64,000 nt of DNA from Pilimelia anulata. GTDB lineage: Bacteria > Actinomycetota > Actinomycetes > Mycobacteriales > Micromonosporaceae. The notes beneath the pieces were generated by a model. The model was not told where the DNA came from, ran no database searches, and saw only the letters and a list, made by a program, of their open reading frames with translations. Position 1 is the first letter of the stretch. Each line of letters starts with the position of its first letter. The stretch spans positions 558,001-622,000 of the forward strand of contig NZ_BMQB01000001.1 in NCBI RefSeq assembly GCF_014647895.1, given 5' to 3'. Position numbers and translations under genes: made by a program. Positions 20,011 through 28,694 of this stretch are shown in pieces.

Positions 20011-21180
20011 GTGCCGCAGCACAGGGACGCTCGCCCGCCCGACCCGGCCGCCTGGCTGGCCACCCTCGACCGGCGCGCCGACCTGCGCGCCCGGGCCGGC
20101 CTGGCCCGCGGCCTCGCCGCCCGCCCGCCCGGCGACCCGGCCGTCGACCTGGCCGGCAACGACTACCTCGGCCTGGCCGCCCACCCCGCGGTCACCGCCG
20201 CCGCGGCCGCGGCCCTCGCCGCGTACGGGCTCGGCGCCACCGGCTCCCGCCTCGTCCGCGGCAGCACCGCCGCCCACGCCGACCTCGACGACCGGCTCGC
20301 CGCCTGGCTGCGCGCCGACGTCGCGCTCACGTACTCGTCGGGGTACCTGGCCAACCTCGGCGCCGTCCGCGCCCTGACCCGCCCGCGCACCCTGCTGGTC
20401 AACGACGCGCACAACCACGCCTCCCTGCACGACGGCTGCAAGCTGGCCGGCGCGGAGACGATCACCGTCCCGCACGCCGACCCCGCCGCCGTCGCCGCGG
20501 CGCTCGCCGCCCACCCCGGCCGCCCGGCCGTCGTCCTCACCGAGTCGCTCTTCTCGGTGGACGGCGACCTCGCCCCGCTGCCCGCCCTGCACGCGGTCAC
20601 CCGGGCCGCCGGCGCGCTGCTGCTCGTCGACGAGGCGCACGCCCTCGGCGTGCTCGGCCCCGCCGGCGCCGGCGCGGTCGCCGCCGCCGGGCTGGCCGCC
20701 GAGCCGGACGTGGTCCGCACCGGCACGCTGTCCAAGGCCCTCGGCGGCGCCGGCGGCGTGATCGCCGGCCCGGCCGCGCTGCGCCGGCACCTGGTCGACA
20801 CCGGCCGCACGTTCATCTACGACACCGCCCCACCCCCCGCCGTCGCCGCCGGCGTCGCCGCCGCCCTCGACCTGGCCATCGCCGCCGACGACCGCCGCGC
20901 CGAACTGCGCCGCCGCGCCGCCCGCGCCGCCGCCGTCCTGCGCGCCGCCGGCGCCACCGTCCGCGAACCGGCCGGCGGCGTCGTCTCGGTCGCCGCGCCG
21001 AGCCCCGACGCGGCCGTCGCGTGGGCCGCGACCTGCCGGGAGAAGGGCGTCGCCGTCGGCGTCTTCCGCCCCCCGTCGACCCCCGACCACGTCTCCCGGC
21101 TGCGGCTGACCGTCAACGTCGGCATCCCCGCCGCCGACTTCGACGCGGCCCTCGACACGATCGCGGCGGTGCTCGCGTGA
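20011..21180 (+). CDS. bioF: 8-amino-7-oxononanoate synthase BioF
   Basis: 389 residues, a PLP-dependent alpha-oxoamine synthase joining pimeloyl-ACP/CoA and alanine. [13 protein letters not shown] (48-60), [36 protein letters not shown] and [10 protein letters not shown] (with the PLP lysine) are all present in order. GTG 20011 has GGAGG six bases upstream and is preferred to longer readings that overlap the bioB promoter. Its stop overlaps the bioD start (GTGA). bioA is not in the window, so the pathway is completed elsewhere. Confidence 0.95.
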   Translation: MPQHRDARPPDPAAWLATLDRRADLRARAGLARGLAARPPGDPAVDLAGNDYLGLAAHPAVTAAAAAALAAYGLGATGSRLVRGSTAAHADLDDRLAAWLRADVALTYSSGYLANLGAVRALTRPRTLLVNDAHNHASLHDGCKLAGAETITVPHADPAAVAAALAAHPGRPAVVLTESLFSVDGDLAPLPALHAVTRAAGALLLVDEAHALGVLGPAGAGAVAAAGLAAEPDVVRTGTLSKALGGAGGVIAGPAALRRHLVDTGRTFIYDTAPPPAVAAGVAAALDLAIAADDRRAELRRRAARAAAVLRAAGATVREPAGGVVSVAAPSPDAAVAWAATCREKGVAVGVFRPPSTPDHVSRLRLTVNVGIPAADFDAALDTIAAVLA

Positions 21181-21911
21181 CCGGCGAGGAGTGGCGCGGC
21201 CCGGTCCTGGTCACCGGCACCGACACCGGCGTCGGCAAGACCGTCGCCACCGCCGCCATCGCCGCCGCGGCCGGGGCGGCCGGCCTGCGGGTCGCGGTCG
21301 TCAAACCAGCCCAGAGCGGTACGGCGGACGGCTCCCCCGGCGACGCCGACACCATCGCGCGGCTGAGCGCCCCGGCGACCGTCCGCACCCTCGCCGACTA
21401 CCCCGACCCGCTCGCCCCGCTGACCGCGGCGCGGGTGAGCGAGCGCCCGCCGCTGGAGCTGTACGCGGTCGTGGACGAGCTGCGCGACATCGCCGGCCGA
21501 CACGACCTCACGCTGGTCGAGGGGGCGGGCGGGCTGCTGGTACCGATGGGCCTGCGCCCGTCCGGCCAGCCCTGGACCCTGGCCGACCTCGCCGTGACGC
21601 TGGACGCCCGCGCGGTCGTGGTGGCCCGCGCCGGCCTCGGCACGCTCAACCACACCGCGCTGACGCTGGAGGCCCTGGACCGCCGCGGGGTGACCGCCGG
21701 GGTGGTGGTCGGCGCGTGGCCGGCGGCGCCGGAGCTGGTTCACTGGACGAACGTCGGCGAGCTGATCCCGCAGAACCTGCTGGGCGTCCTGCCCGACGGC
21801 GCGGGCGCGATCGAGCCCGGCGTGTTCGCCCGCTCGGCCCCCGAGTGGCTGACGCCGGCCCTGTACGGTCTGCTGGACGACTGGCGCACCTGGGCCGAGT
21901 CCGACGCCTGA
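21177..21911 (+). CDS. bioD: Dethiobiotin synthetase BioD
   Basis: 244 residues. The P-loop GTDTGVGKT is at 14-22, VVKPAQSG binds substrate, and LTLVEGAGGLLVPMG is the conserved middle block. It carboxylates and cyclises 7,8-diaminononanoate with ATP, one step before BioB. GTG 21177 lies in the last codons of bioF, indicating coupled translation. The C-terminus EWLTPALYGLLDDW is normal for the actinobacterial form. Confidence 0.95.
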   Translation: MTGEEWRGPVLVTGTDTGVGKTVATAAIAAAAGAAGLRVAVVKPAQSGTADGSPGDADTIARLSAPATVRTLADYPDPLAPLTAARVSERPPLELYAVVDELRDIAGRHDLTLVEGAGGLLVPMGLRPSGQPWTLADLAVTLDARAVVVARAGLGTLNHTALTLEALDRRGVTAGVVVGAWPAAPELVHWTNVGELIPQNLLGVLPDGAGAIEPGVFARSAPEWLTPALYGLLDDWRTWAESDA

Positions 21912-21941
21912 CCCGCGCTGCTCGCGGGCGCTCGCGGGGAG

Positions 21942-23102
21942 TCAGCGGGCGACGACGAGGGCGTCCGGCATCCGGAAGGACAGGTTGTCCGGGCACCAGG
22001 GCGCCCGCCGCACGGCCGCGTCCCGCAGCAGCCCCGCCGCCCGCCCGACGACCACCCCGGCCTCCATCCGGGCGAGCTGCGCCCCCACGCACCGGTGCGC
22101 CCCCGCCCCGAACGCCAGGTGCCGCCGCGACCCCCGCTGCCCCGGCCGGAACGCCCCCGGCTCGGCCACCACCTCCGGGTCCGACCCGGCCGCGGCCAGC
22201 CACAGCACCACGGACGTACCCCGCGGCACCGCCACCCCGCCCAGCTCGGTGTCGACACCGGTCACCCGCCGCCAGGTGGTGATCGGCGGCACGAGCCGCA
22301 GCCCCTCCTCGACGACGGCGTCCACGGCCACCCGCCCGTCCTCGACGGCGGCCAGCACGTCGGGCTCGCCGGCCAGCCGGTGCAGCAGCAGGGTGAGAAA
22401 CTGCGACGTCGTCTCCTGCCCGGCGACCAGCAGGAAGAAAAGGGCCCCCACGGCCACGTCGACGCTGCCGGCGAACTCCCGGATCCGCCCGACCATCCCG
22501 CCGCCCTCGGCGGCGAACCCGCGCAGCACCCCGTGGTACCGCCCGACGACCGCGGCCAGCTCCTCCTGCCGCCCCCGGTCCAGCGGCGCCCAGAACAGCT
22601 CCAGCGCCGCCCGGGAGAACTCCTTCACCACGGCGACGTCGGAGGCGGGCAGCTCGATCAGCCGGCTCAGCACGAGCAGCGGCAGGTCGGCGGCCAGCTC
22701 GGCGTACAGGTCGACGGCGTCCCCGGCCCGCAGCCGCGCCCGCAGCCCCGCCACCCGCCGGGCAACAACGTCGTCCAGCCACGGCCGCGCCGCCGCGACC
22801 CGGTCCGGGTGCAGCGCCGCCGCGGTGATCTCCCGAATCCCCGGATGGCTGGCCCCGCCGTTGTTGGCAAGCGTCGGCGGCAGCCGGAACCCGTGCCGGG
22901 CGAGAATCCGCAGCGCCGACACGGGGATCGGGGTGAGGGCGTCGAGCGCGTTGTCCGGCCGGAACCGCACCGGATCGGCGAGCACCTCCCGCACCAGCGC
23001 ATGCCGTGCCACCAGCACGTGCGTCCCGCCGACGGGATCGGTCACCACGGCGACCGGGGGCGTGGCCGCGGTGATCGTCTCGTCCCAGGTACGCGTCAAC
23101 AC
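21942..23102 (-). CDS. Cytochrome P450
   Basis: 386 residues, a soluble bacterial class I P450. The I-helix AGQETT (227-232), ExxR as EEGLR (Glu266/Arg269) and heme loop FGAGAHRCVG with Cys338 are intact. Helix C shows HPGIREI. No ferredoxin or reductase gene is adjacent. It converges on bioD with 30 bases between stops. In Bacillus a P450 (BioI) feeds biotin synthesis by cleaving acyl chains, so a link is worth considering, but family CYP107-like features alone do not prove it. The start GTG 23102 gives VLTRTWDETI. Confidence 0.9.
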   Translation of the reverse strand: MLTRTWDETITAATPPVAVVTDPVGGTHVLVARHALVREVLADPVRFRPDNALDALTPIPVSALRILARHGFRLPPTLANNGGASHPGIREITAAALHPDRVAAARPWLDDVVARRVAGLRARLRAGDAVDLYAELAADLPLLVLSRLIELPASDVAVVKEFSRAALELFWAPLDRGRQEELAAVVGRYHGVLRGFAAEGGGMVGRIREFAGSVDVAVGALFFLLVAGQETTSQFLTLLLHRLAGEPDVLAAVEDGRVAVDAVVEEGLRLVPPITTWRRVTGVDTELGGVAVPRGTSVVLWLAAAGSDPEVVAEPGAFRPGQRGSRRHLAFGAGAHRCVGAQLARMEAGVVVGRAAGLLRDAAVRRAPWCPDNLSFRMPDALVVAR

Positions 23103-23246
23103 GCCGCCGACGCTACAAGCCGCCCACCCGCCCCCGCCGCCGGCCCGGCGCCGCTCCGGCGGGCCGCGGGCTGCTGGGTGATTCATCCTGGTTGATCCGG
23201 CTGTGCCGGTCGGGATCGGCATCGACGCGCCGGTGCGGGGGTCGGG

Positions 23247-23277
23247 TTGGCACCCGCTCCGGGCCGCCTGCTACAGT
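23247..23277 (+). promoter_or_regulatory. Possible promoter of the tRNA cluster
   Basis: TTGGCA (23247-23252) and TACAGT (23272-23277) stand 19 bases apart and 70 bases upstream of the first tRNA. The -10 match is reasonable, the spacer is long. Confidence 0.3.
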
Positions 23278-23346
23278 TCTCAACCGTCACCGGGGAACAG
23301 CGGGGACAAACGGGAAAGCGCTCCGGCGGGCTCCCGGTAAGCACAT

Positions 23347-23419
23347 GCGGACGTAGCGCAGTTGGTAGCGCATCACCTTGCCAAGGTGAGGGTCGCGGGT
23401 TCGAGTCCCGTCGTCCGCT
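23347..23419 (+). tRNA. tRNA-Gly (GCC)
   Basis: The acceptor arms GCGGACG (23347-23353) and CGTCCGC (23412-23418) pair perfectly. The anticodon loop CTTGCCAA gives GCC, and the T-loop GGTTCGAGTCC is canonical. 73 nt with discriminator T; the 3' CCA is not encoded. Confidence 0.95.
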
Positions 23420-23456
23420 CTGCGAGGCCATGTATCGTGGCGAAGGCCTCAGACTC

Positions 23457-23527
23457 GGTGGGGTGGCCGAGAGGCGAGGCAACGGCCTGCAAAGCCGTCC
23501 ACGCGGGTTCAAATCCCGTCCCCACCT
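23457..23527 (+). tRNA. tRNA-Cys (GCA)
   Basis: GGTGGGG (23457-23463) pairs with CCCCACC (23520-23526). The anticodon is GCA in CCTGCAAAG, and the T-loop is GGTTCAAATCC. 71 nt, no encoded CCA. Confidence 0.95.
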
Positions 23528-23540
23528 CAACTGAAGACGC

Positions 23541-23612
23541 GGGCGATTGGCGCAGTGGGAGCGCGCTTCCTTGACACGGAAGAGGTCACTGGTTCAAACC
23601 CAGTATCGCCCA
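23541..23612 (+). tRNA. tRNA-Val (GAC)
   Basis: GGGCGAT (23541-23547) pairs with ATCGCCC (23605-23611). The anticodon is GAC in CTTGACACG, and the T-loop is GGTTCAAACCC. It is the last tRNA of the Gly-Cys-Val cluster and borders the accessory segment. Confidence 0.95.
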
Positions 23613-23620
23613 CCAGCTCG

Positions 23621-23657
23621 GAGACCACATTCATTGGCGGATGTGGTCTCTTTGTTG
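23621..23657 (+). terminator. Terminator of the tRNA cluster
   Basis: GAGACCACAT (23621-23630) and ATGTGGTCTC (23641-23650) form a perfect 10-bp stem with a 10-nt loop, followed by TTTGTTGT. It is one of the few T-tailed intrinsic terminators in this GC-rich window. Confidence 0.85.
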
Positions 23658-23878
23658 TCTGAGTGATCAACTGTGTGACCGGGCATCCCCGGTCCGGGAC
23701 ATCCCGCAGGCACCCCGCGGGGCAGCCGGCGAAGTTGACGGCGGTGGATGGCCGGTGATGTTGATGCTGGCCCGGCCGCGCAGGTCGGCGGCGATGTCCG
23801 GGCTGACTCACCGAGGTCGGAGAGAGGTGAGCCGCCGGTGACGCTGGCCTGGACACGGTCGGCGCCGATACTGGCGGA

Positions 23879-24442
23879 GTGGCGGACAGCAGGATCGGTC
23901 GAACGCAGTGGACCATTCACGGGGAGCGTGTGGTGGACGCCACCCGGCGGGCACACCTGAGCATCGCCGATGTGGAGCTGCCGGACGGGGTGCGGTTCGA
24001 GCAGTACGTGATCCGCGCGCCCCGGTCGGCGATGGTGGCGGTTCTCGACGGCCAAGGGCGCTTGCTGTTGATGCGGCGGCACCGGCTCGTGTTCGACCGC
24101 TGGGTGTGGGAGTTGCCCGGCGGTTATGTCGACCCGGGGGAGTCCGCCGCGGCGTGCGCGGCCCGAGAGGTCGAGGAGGAGACCGGTTGGCGGCCCGGCC
24201 CGGTTGAGCCACTGGTGTCGTTCCAGACGTGGGCGGCGACGGCGGATGCGGAGAATCTGCTGTTCCTGGCCCGGTCGGCCGAGTACGTCGGCCCGCCGGT
24301 CGACATCAACGAGGCCGAGGAAGTGGCGTGGGTTCCGTTGGACCGGGCCCGCAGCTCCGTGTCGGAGGGGGAGATCGTGGGTGCCGGCACGGTGATCGCT
24401 GTGCTGGAGTTGGTGACCCGCCGCGCGCTCGGCGACCTGTAG
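23879..24442 (+). CDS. Nudix hydrolase (ADP-ribose/nucleoside-diphosphate type)
   Basis: 187 residues. The Nudix box GGYVDPGE...REVEEETGW is complete (GX5EX7REUXEEXGU). The N-terminal WTIHGERVVDATRR and FEQYVIRAPRSA segments fit ADP-sugar pyrophosphatases. The start is GTG 23879. GC3 is lower than in flanking core genes, as in the next three genes. It opens the segment downstream of the tRNA cluster. Its exact nucleotide substrate cannot be decided. The 220 bases before it hold no gene; a minus-strand frame there (RASINITG-like) may be integrase debris, but this is weak. Confidence 0.9.
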   Translation: MADSRIGRTQWTIHGERVVDATRRAHLSIADVELPDGVRFEQYVIRAPRSAMVAVLDGQGRLLLMRRHRLVFDRWVWELPGGYVDPGESAAACAAREVEEETGWRPGPVEPLVSFQTWAATADAENLLFLARSAEYVGPPVDINEAEEVAWVPLDRARSSVSEGEIVGAGTVIAVLELVTRRALGDL

Positions 24443-24521
24443 TCGGCGGCGGCCGGCACAAGCCCGGGCTTGCTTTTCTTGCAGTACATGACGTGCCCGG
24501 CGCTTGCTCGCCCGCGGATCG

Positions 24522-24842
24522 CTACAGCCCCGGCGAATATGCCGTCCCATACACCCAGAGCCCCGACTGGTGAAACAGGTCGAAGTACATCCGCTGCAAC
24601 AGGGGGTGCGCCGAGATGTGGTGCAGTATTGGCATAGCGGCGTGGTGCACCTCAGCCCGGCGCATACGCTCGATCATCTCCAACAGCACGTCGTAAGAGC
24701 TGTTGCGGTACTCGTGGTAGATGGTGTCGAGCGTGAAGCCCTCGGAGTGAGCGAAGTCGTGGAGCTGCTGCTCCAACTCCCGTATGGCGGCGTCCGACAC
24801 GTCGGCGGGAACCCGCAGGAATCCGTAGAGGGTCGGCTTCAC
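24522..24842 (-). CDS. Resolvase-like small protein without the catalytic serine
   Basis: 106 residues. TLYGFLRVPADVSDAAIREL (3-22) mimics the first strand and helix of serine recombinases (YxRVS), but the catalytic Ser position is Pro or Ala. Downstream HHAAMPILHHISAHPLLQ resembles the strand after the active site. There is no DNA-binding domain. Similar small proteins occur next to HTH regulators in actinomycete accessory regions; function unknown. GTG 24842 has AGGAG seven bases upstream. It diverges from the HTH-TPR regulator at 25062, so the two may be linked by regulation. Confidence 0.65.
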   Translation of the reverse strand: MKPTLYGFLRVPADVSDAAIRELEQQLHDFAHSEGFTLDTIYHEYRNSSYDVLLEMIERMRRAEVHHAAMPILHHISAHPLLQRMYFDLFHQSGLWVYGTAYSPGL

Positions 24843-25061
24843 GTTGTCGCTCCTGAGTGCTGCGGGCAATGCCGGGACTGTCCACGCTGGGCAGATGGGC
24901 GGCACCGGGACGGGCGGCGTCGGGTTCCACAGCCACGTCCGTGTGGCAGCGGCAGCAGCACCCATCCCGGTGCCATGTGCCTGAGTCAAGTCGGGCACTA
25001 CGGTGGTGGCGACAGTCTCGGCGCAGCACTGACAATCTGTTGACATCCGGGGAGGACAGGT

Positions 25062-26375
25062 ATGGCCGACACAGCGCCCGGTAGCGCCCGGCAACGGCTC
25101 GGTCGCCAGCTCGCGGGGTACCGCCGGGCGGCAGGGCACAGTCAACAGACCTTCGCGGCGCTCGTGCGCTACACCCGCAGCAGCATCGCCAACGTCGAAA
25201 CCGGCCGTCAGTGCCCACCTCGGGCGTTCTGGGTGCAGTGCGACGAGCTGCTGGGTACCGGTGGCATGCTGGCTGCCGGCCATGATGCCCACATCGCCGA
25301 GGTGCAGCTTCAGCAGCGGGTGACCGCGCAGCGACTTTCTCCGCTCGGTGAGGTCAGTGCGGCGACCATGAGTCCATATGCCAGCGCCGCGCCGGGGCTC
25401 GCTGAGCCACCCGCTGTGCCGCGCAGTCTCATCCGGGACATGGCGGTGAGTAATGAGTTCCCGGTACCCGAGCCGGCCGATCCGGCAACACATGCAATCC
25501 CCGCGCGTGCTGAGTTGCTGCTTCGCCTGGTCTACAAGTTGGATGCCGAGCAAGGCGGTAATGCTCTCCTGGCGCCGGTGGCGCAGTACGTTGCTCGGCT
25601 CGCACCGCACGCCGAAACCGACCCGGACCGGCACCTGCACACCTTCGGGCAACTGAGTCAACTCGCCGGGTGGCTGGCCCTGGAGAGCAACCAGCACGGT
25701 GCCGCCCGTCGATATTGGAGTACCGCCGTGTACGCCGCCCATGAGGCCGACGACCCGGCCCTGGCAGCCGGTGTGTTGGCGTACATGAACTTGCAGGACA
25801 CGTACCGGCTGCGCGCCAAGTCGGCACTGTCGCTGGCCCGTACCGCTTTCGAGACGGCGGATGGCAGTACGACCCCGCTGGTGCGCACGATGCTGGCCAC
25901 CCGGCTGGCCCGGGCCAATGCTGCGCTGGGGAACAAGGCCGCCAGTCTGCGGGCGCTGGACAGGGCGCGGACCGCCTTCGCCGCGGCTGCACCCACACCC
26001 GAACCACTGTGGGCCGGATACGTGGACGAAGTCGAACTGGCTGCTCAGGAGGGTGCCTGCTACCTCGAACCTCGGATGTCGCGCGAAGCCCGTCAGGCCA
26101 TCGGTCGCGCTCTGCGGCTGCTGGACCAGAACGCCCCGCACCGGGTACGCGATGCTGTGCACTACCTCGCGCGGCTGGCCAAGTGCCACCTCATCGAGTA
26201 CGACGTTGACGGCGCCTGTGCCGTGGCCGGCGATGCCCTCGCCCGAGCCACCGCCTTGGGCTCAGCGCGCGTTGCCACCCGGCTCGACGACTTCCGCAGC
26301 GCACTCGAGCCCTTCGGGAGCAGCCGGGCAGTCCGCACCTTCCGGGACCAGCACGCCGCCGCAACGGCCCGCTAG
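25062..26375 (+). CDS. XRE-type HTH regulator with TPR-like C-terminal region
   Basis: 437 residues. The HTH (about 10-55: RLGRQLAGYRRAAGHSQQTF, then VRYTRSSIANVETGR) is followed by a linker and a long all-helical region with repeated Ala/Leu-rich helix pairs (ALLAPVAQYVARLAPH, LSLARTAFETADG, ALDRARTAFAAA), consistent with TPR sensor repeats. Such regulators are common in streptomycetes and Micromonosporaceae and usually pair with small effector genes. GGGGAGG lies seven bases before ATG 25062. The 3' end overlaps the HAD gene on the other strand through the CTAG at 26372-26375. Confidence 0.85.
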   Translation: MADTAPGSARQRLGRQLAGYRRAAGHSQQTFAALVRYTRSSIANVETGRQCPPRAFWVQCDELLGTGGMLAAGHDAHIAEVQLQQRVTAQRLSPLGEVSAATMSPYASAAPGLAEPPAVPRSLIRDMAVSNEFPVPEPADPATHAIPARAELLLRLVYKLDAEQGGNALLAPVAQYVARLAPHAETDPDRHLHTFGQLSQLAGWLALESNQHGAARRYWSTAVYAAHEADDPALAAGVLAYMNLQDTYRLRAKSALSLARTAFETADGSTTPLVRTMLATRLARANAALGNKAASLRALDRARTAFAAAAPTPEPLWAGYVDEVELAAQEGACYLEPRMSREARQAIGRALRLLDQNAPHRVRDAVHYLARLAKCHLIEYDVDGACAVAGDALARATALGSARVATRLDDFRSALEPFGSSRAVRTFRDQHAAATAR

Positions 26376-27076
26376 GCAGTGAGTTCCAGTACCACCCTCA
26401 GCAGCCGGTCGCTGTCGCTCAGGTCGGGCAGGACGGCTGACGACTGGACGGCTTCCAACGCCTCCACCGAGCTGCTTCCCGTAGCAACGCCGATGGAATG
26501 CACGCCTGCGGCACGCGCCGCCTCGATGTCCAAGGGCGTGTCACCGATGACCACTACCTGCTGGGCGGCGAACGAAGTGCCGAGCTGTTCGTTGGCCCGC
26601 GCACAGGCCAGCCGAACGAGGGGCTCGCGGTACTGTCCGTCGGAGCCGTAGCCGCCGATGGCGAAGTTGATGTGCTCTGCCAGGTCGAGGGCGCCCAACT
26701 TGATCTCGGCAATGGGCCGGATGTTGCCGGTTACCACGGTCTGCTGCGCTACCGCCGCCAAACCCGCGAGGGCACCCGGGGCACCCGGCAGCACCCGTCC
26801 CGAGCCGCGGATCTCGTCGCGCAGGTCCTCAGCCGCCACCGCCAGGGCACGGTAGCAGGCGTCGAGCAGCTCGCTGGTCGCGTGGATGCCGTGCATGTCC
26901 AGGGTGTCCGTGAGGATGGCGCACTCTGTACGGCCCGTCATGTCCGCCAGCTCGCCGAGCGGCTGGCCGGTGACTTCCCGGAAGGCGCGCTCGTAGATGC
27001 GGCGGCTCAGGCCGCCGATGCTCACGAGGGTGTGGTCGATGTCCCAGAGGATGAGGGCGGTTCGCTGGCCGGTCAC
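26372..27076 (-). CDS. HAD-superfamily phosphatase
   Basis: 234 residues. Motif I is WDIDHTLV (with DxD), motif II is in VVTGNIRP, and motif III/IV is VVIGDTPLDIEAARAAG. The helical cap between residues 20 and 90 makes it a C1-cap enzyme of the phosphoglycolate phosphatase type. The substrate is a small phosphorylated metabolite that cannot be named. It starts at GTG 27076. It shares the lower GC3 of the Nudix and HTH genes and closes the accessory segment. Confidence 0.9.
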   Translation of the reverse strand: MTGQRTALILWDIDHTLVSIGGLSRRIYERAFREVTGQPLGELADMTGRTECAILTDTLDMHGIHATSELLDACYRALAVAAEDLRDEIRGSGRVLPGAPGALAGLAAVAQQTVVTGNIRPIAEIKLGALDLAEHINFAIGGYGSDGQYREPLVRLACARANEQLGTSFAAQQVVVIGDTPLDIEAARAAGVHSIGVATGSSSVEALEAVQSSAVLPDLSDSDRLLRVVLELTA

Positions 27077-27446
27077 GCGCCCGATGCTGTCACAGGTGGC
27101 CGGTCGATGTCCTCTCCCGAGGAGTACCCCTGTGCCGCCGTCCCGGCCTGCGGTGCAGTGCTCTCGGCCGCCGTATTTCTTCTCTTGCGCGACAGAATTG
27201 CCCAGATCGCAGCCATGTCCGGTTCGGGGCGGCGGATATGCAACCCGGTTGTCGGCAAGCCGACAGGGCGGCAGCGAATCCACTCCGGACGACGAGAATC
27301 GGGACGTGCGGCCGCGGTCGGGCCGGGGCCCGAGGTGGACGCCGCGTCGCCGGCTCGCAGCGGGCGCGACCCAGCGGCCGGCGGCGTTCGGCGGCGGCGC
27401 TCGGGGCGGCGGTGGCGGCGGGTACCGGTCGCGGGAGGAGGAGAGC
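27077..27446. other. Intergenic region with a 16-bp palindrome
   Basis: 370 bases without a convincing gene. TGTCGGC-AA-GCCGACA at 27250-27265 is a perfect 7-bp inverted repeat, a candidate operator for the gene at 27447. The sequence from about 27300 onward is very GC-rich and resembles coding sequence of no known frame. Confidence 0.45.
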
Positions 27447-28694
27447 ATGGACGCAGCGCGCGACCGGACCAGGTCCGGGCGGAGCGCCCTTCGGGCGGTG
27501 GGCGCCTGCGCCGCGCTGGTCGCGCTGCTGGCCACCGGCAGCGACGTGCGCCCCACCCCCCGGTCCAGTGCCGCGGCCCGGGTCGAAGCCCGGCCCGGGC
27601 AGTCCGCCGCGCCGTCGCCCGTACCGCTGGATGCCCTGTTCGCCTGGCGGAGCGTCGTCCGGGCCGGGATGCCGAACACCGGCTTCGCCGGCGGGAACGG
27701 CCACGGCATGTATGTCGCCCCCGCGAACCCGCGGTCGAGGACCGCGGTCTTCGTCGAAGCCGCGACCGGCCGGGTCGTCGCCCGGGTCGATCCGCCCGCG
27801 GGCCGGGAGATCCACAACGTTCGGTTCGCCGGCAACTACGCGATCGTCGCCGAGGACTCGGCCCTCACCGCGGGTGCGCCGCCCCGATCGCGGGTCCGGC
27901 TCCTCCGCGTCGACCTGCGCACCGGCCGACAACAGGCCGTCCCCGCCCACCCGGCGCATACCGGCCCCTGGAGCGTCGTCGGCGACACCCTGTACCACGA
28001 GTCGGCCGACCCGCGCACCGACACGTGGTGCGTCTCGACCCTGATCGTGCCCACCCTGGCCACGGCGACCCTGCACTGTCCGGCGGCGGGCGCGAGCGTC
28101 AGCGGGGTCGAGGTCACCGGCGCCGGCATCGGCTTCACGGAGACCGACCCCCACGGCTGCCCCCGCAACGTCCTGCTCGACCCTCGCGGCGGGACCCGCA
28201 CCGTCCTGCCGAGCATGAGTCGCGCGTGCACCGCCGCCGGTGCGCTCGACCTCGCCGGTACGCCGGTGTGGGTGGAGCAGCCGGACCTCGAGAACGCCGA
28301 CGAGGGCAGGATCTGGGCGGGCCTCGCCGGGCGGGTGGTCCCGCTCGGCGACGCCCACCCCGGCTCGCTGCGGTACTGCGCCGGCCACGCCTACTGGACC
28401 GTCGCGGTGTTCGCCGGGTCGGGCCCGTACGAGGAGATGCGCCGCTGGCGCCCCGGTGGCCGGGTGGAGGTCGTCCACCGGGACGCGCGCACCGGCGCGT
28501 ACTTCGGCCGGATCGACTGTCACGGCGACGCGATCACCGTCACGGGGTCCGATGCGGACTCCGGCCTCGACACGCTGTGGGAGGCCGGGGTTCCGGCGGC
28601 GGGCGGCGGACGGCCCCCAGTGGCATCCGCCGCCCGCCGCGGACTCAGCGGCGCACCCGGCACTCGCCGCTGGCCGTCTTCGTCGGGTCGCTGA
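27447..28694 (+). CDS. Secreted protein, possibly beta-propeller-like
   Basis: 415 residues. A basic N-terminus and hydrophobic core (ALRAVGACAALVALLATGSD) form a signal peptide. The rest alternates beta-rich stretches such as HNVRFAGNYAIVAEDSAL, PWSVVGDTLYHESADP and LRYCAGHAYWTVAVFAG, consistent with a WD-like or NHL-like propeller. Four cysteines lie in the middle and the later part. No catalytic motif recognised. GGGAGGAGGAGAGC precedes ATG 27447. The last 17 codons overlap the 3' end of the convergent metallopeptidase (stop 28645), an unusual arrangement, and the tail PPVASAARRGLSGAPG may be read-through of a lost earlier stop. Confidence 0.7.
   Translation: MDAARDRTRSGRSALRAVGACAALVALLATGSDVRPTPRSSAAARVEARPGQSAAPSPVPLDALFAWRSVVRAGMPNTGFAGGNGHGMYVAPANPRSRTAVFVEAATGRVVARVDPPAGREIHNVRFAGNYAIVAEDSALTAGAPPRSRVRLLRVDLRTGRQQAVPAHPAHTGPWSVVGDTLYHESADPRTDTWCVSTLIVPTLATATLHCPAAGASVSGVEVTGAGIGFTETDPHGCPRNVLLDPRGGTRTVLPSMSRACTAAGALDLAGTPVWVEQPDLENADEGRIWAGLAGRVVPLGDAHPGSLRYCAGHAYWTVAVFAGSGPYEEMRRWRPGGRVEVVHRDARTGAYFGRIDCHGDAITVTGSDADSGLDTLWEAGVPAAGGGRPPVASAARRGLSGAPGTRRWPSSSGR

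Noticed and set aside
23541-23650. Integrase attachment site at the tRNA-Val gene
   Set aside because: No integrase gene and no repeat of the tRNA 3' end were found in the downstream 4 kb.
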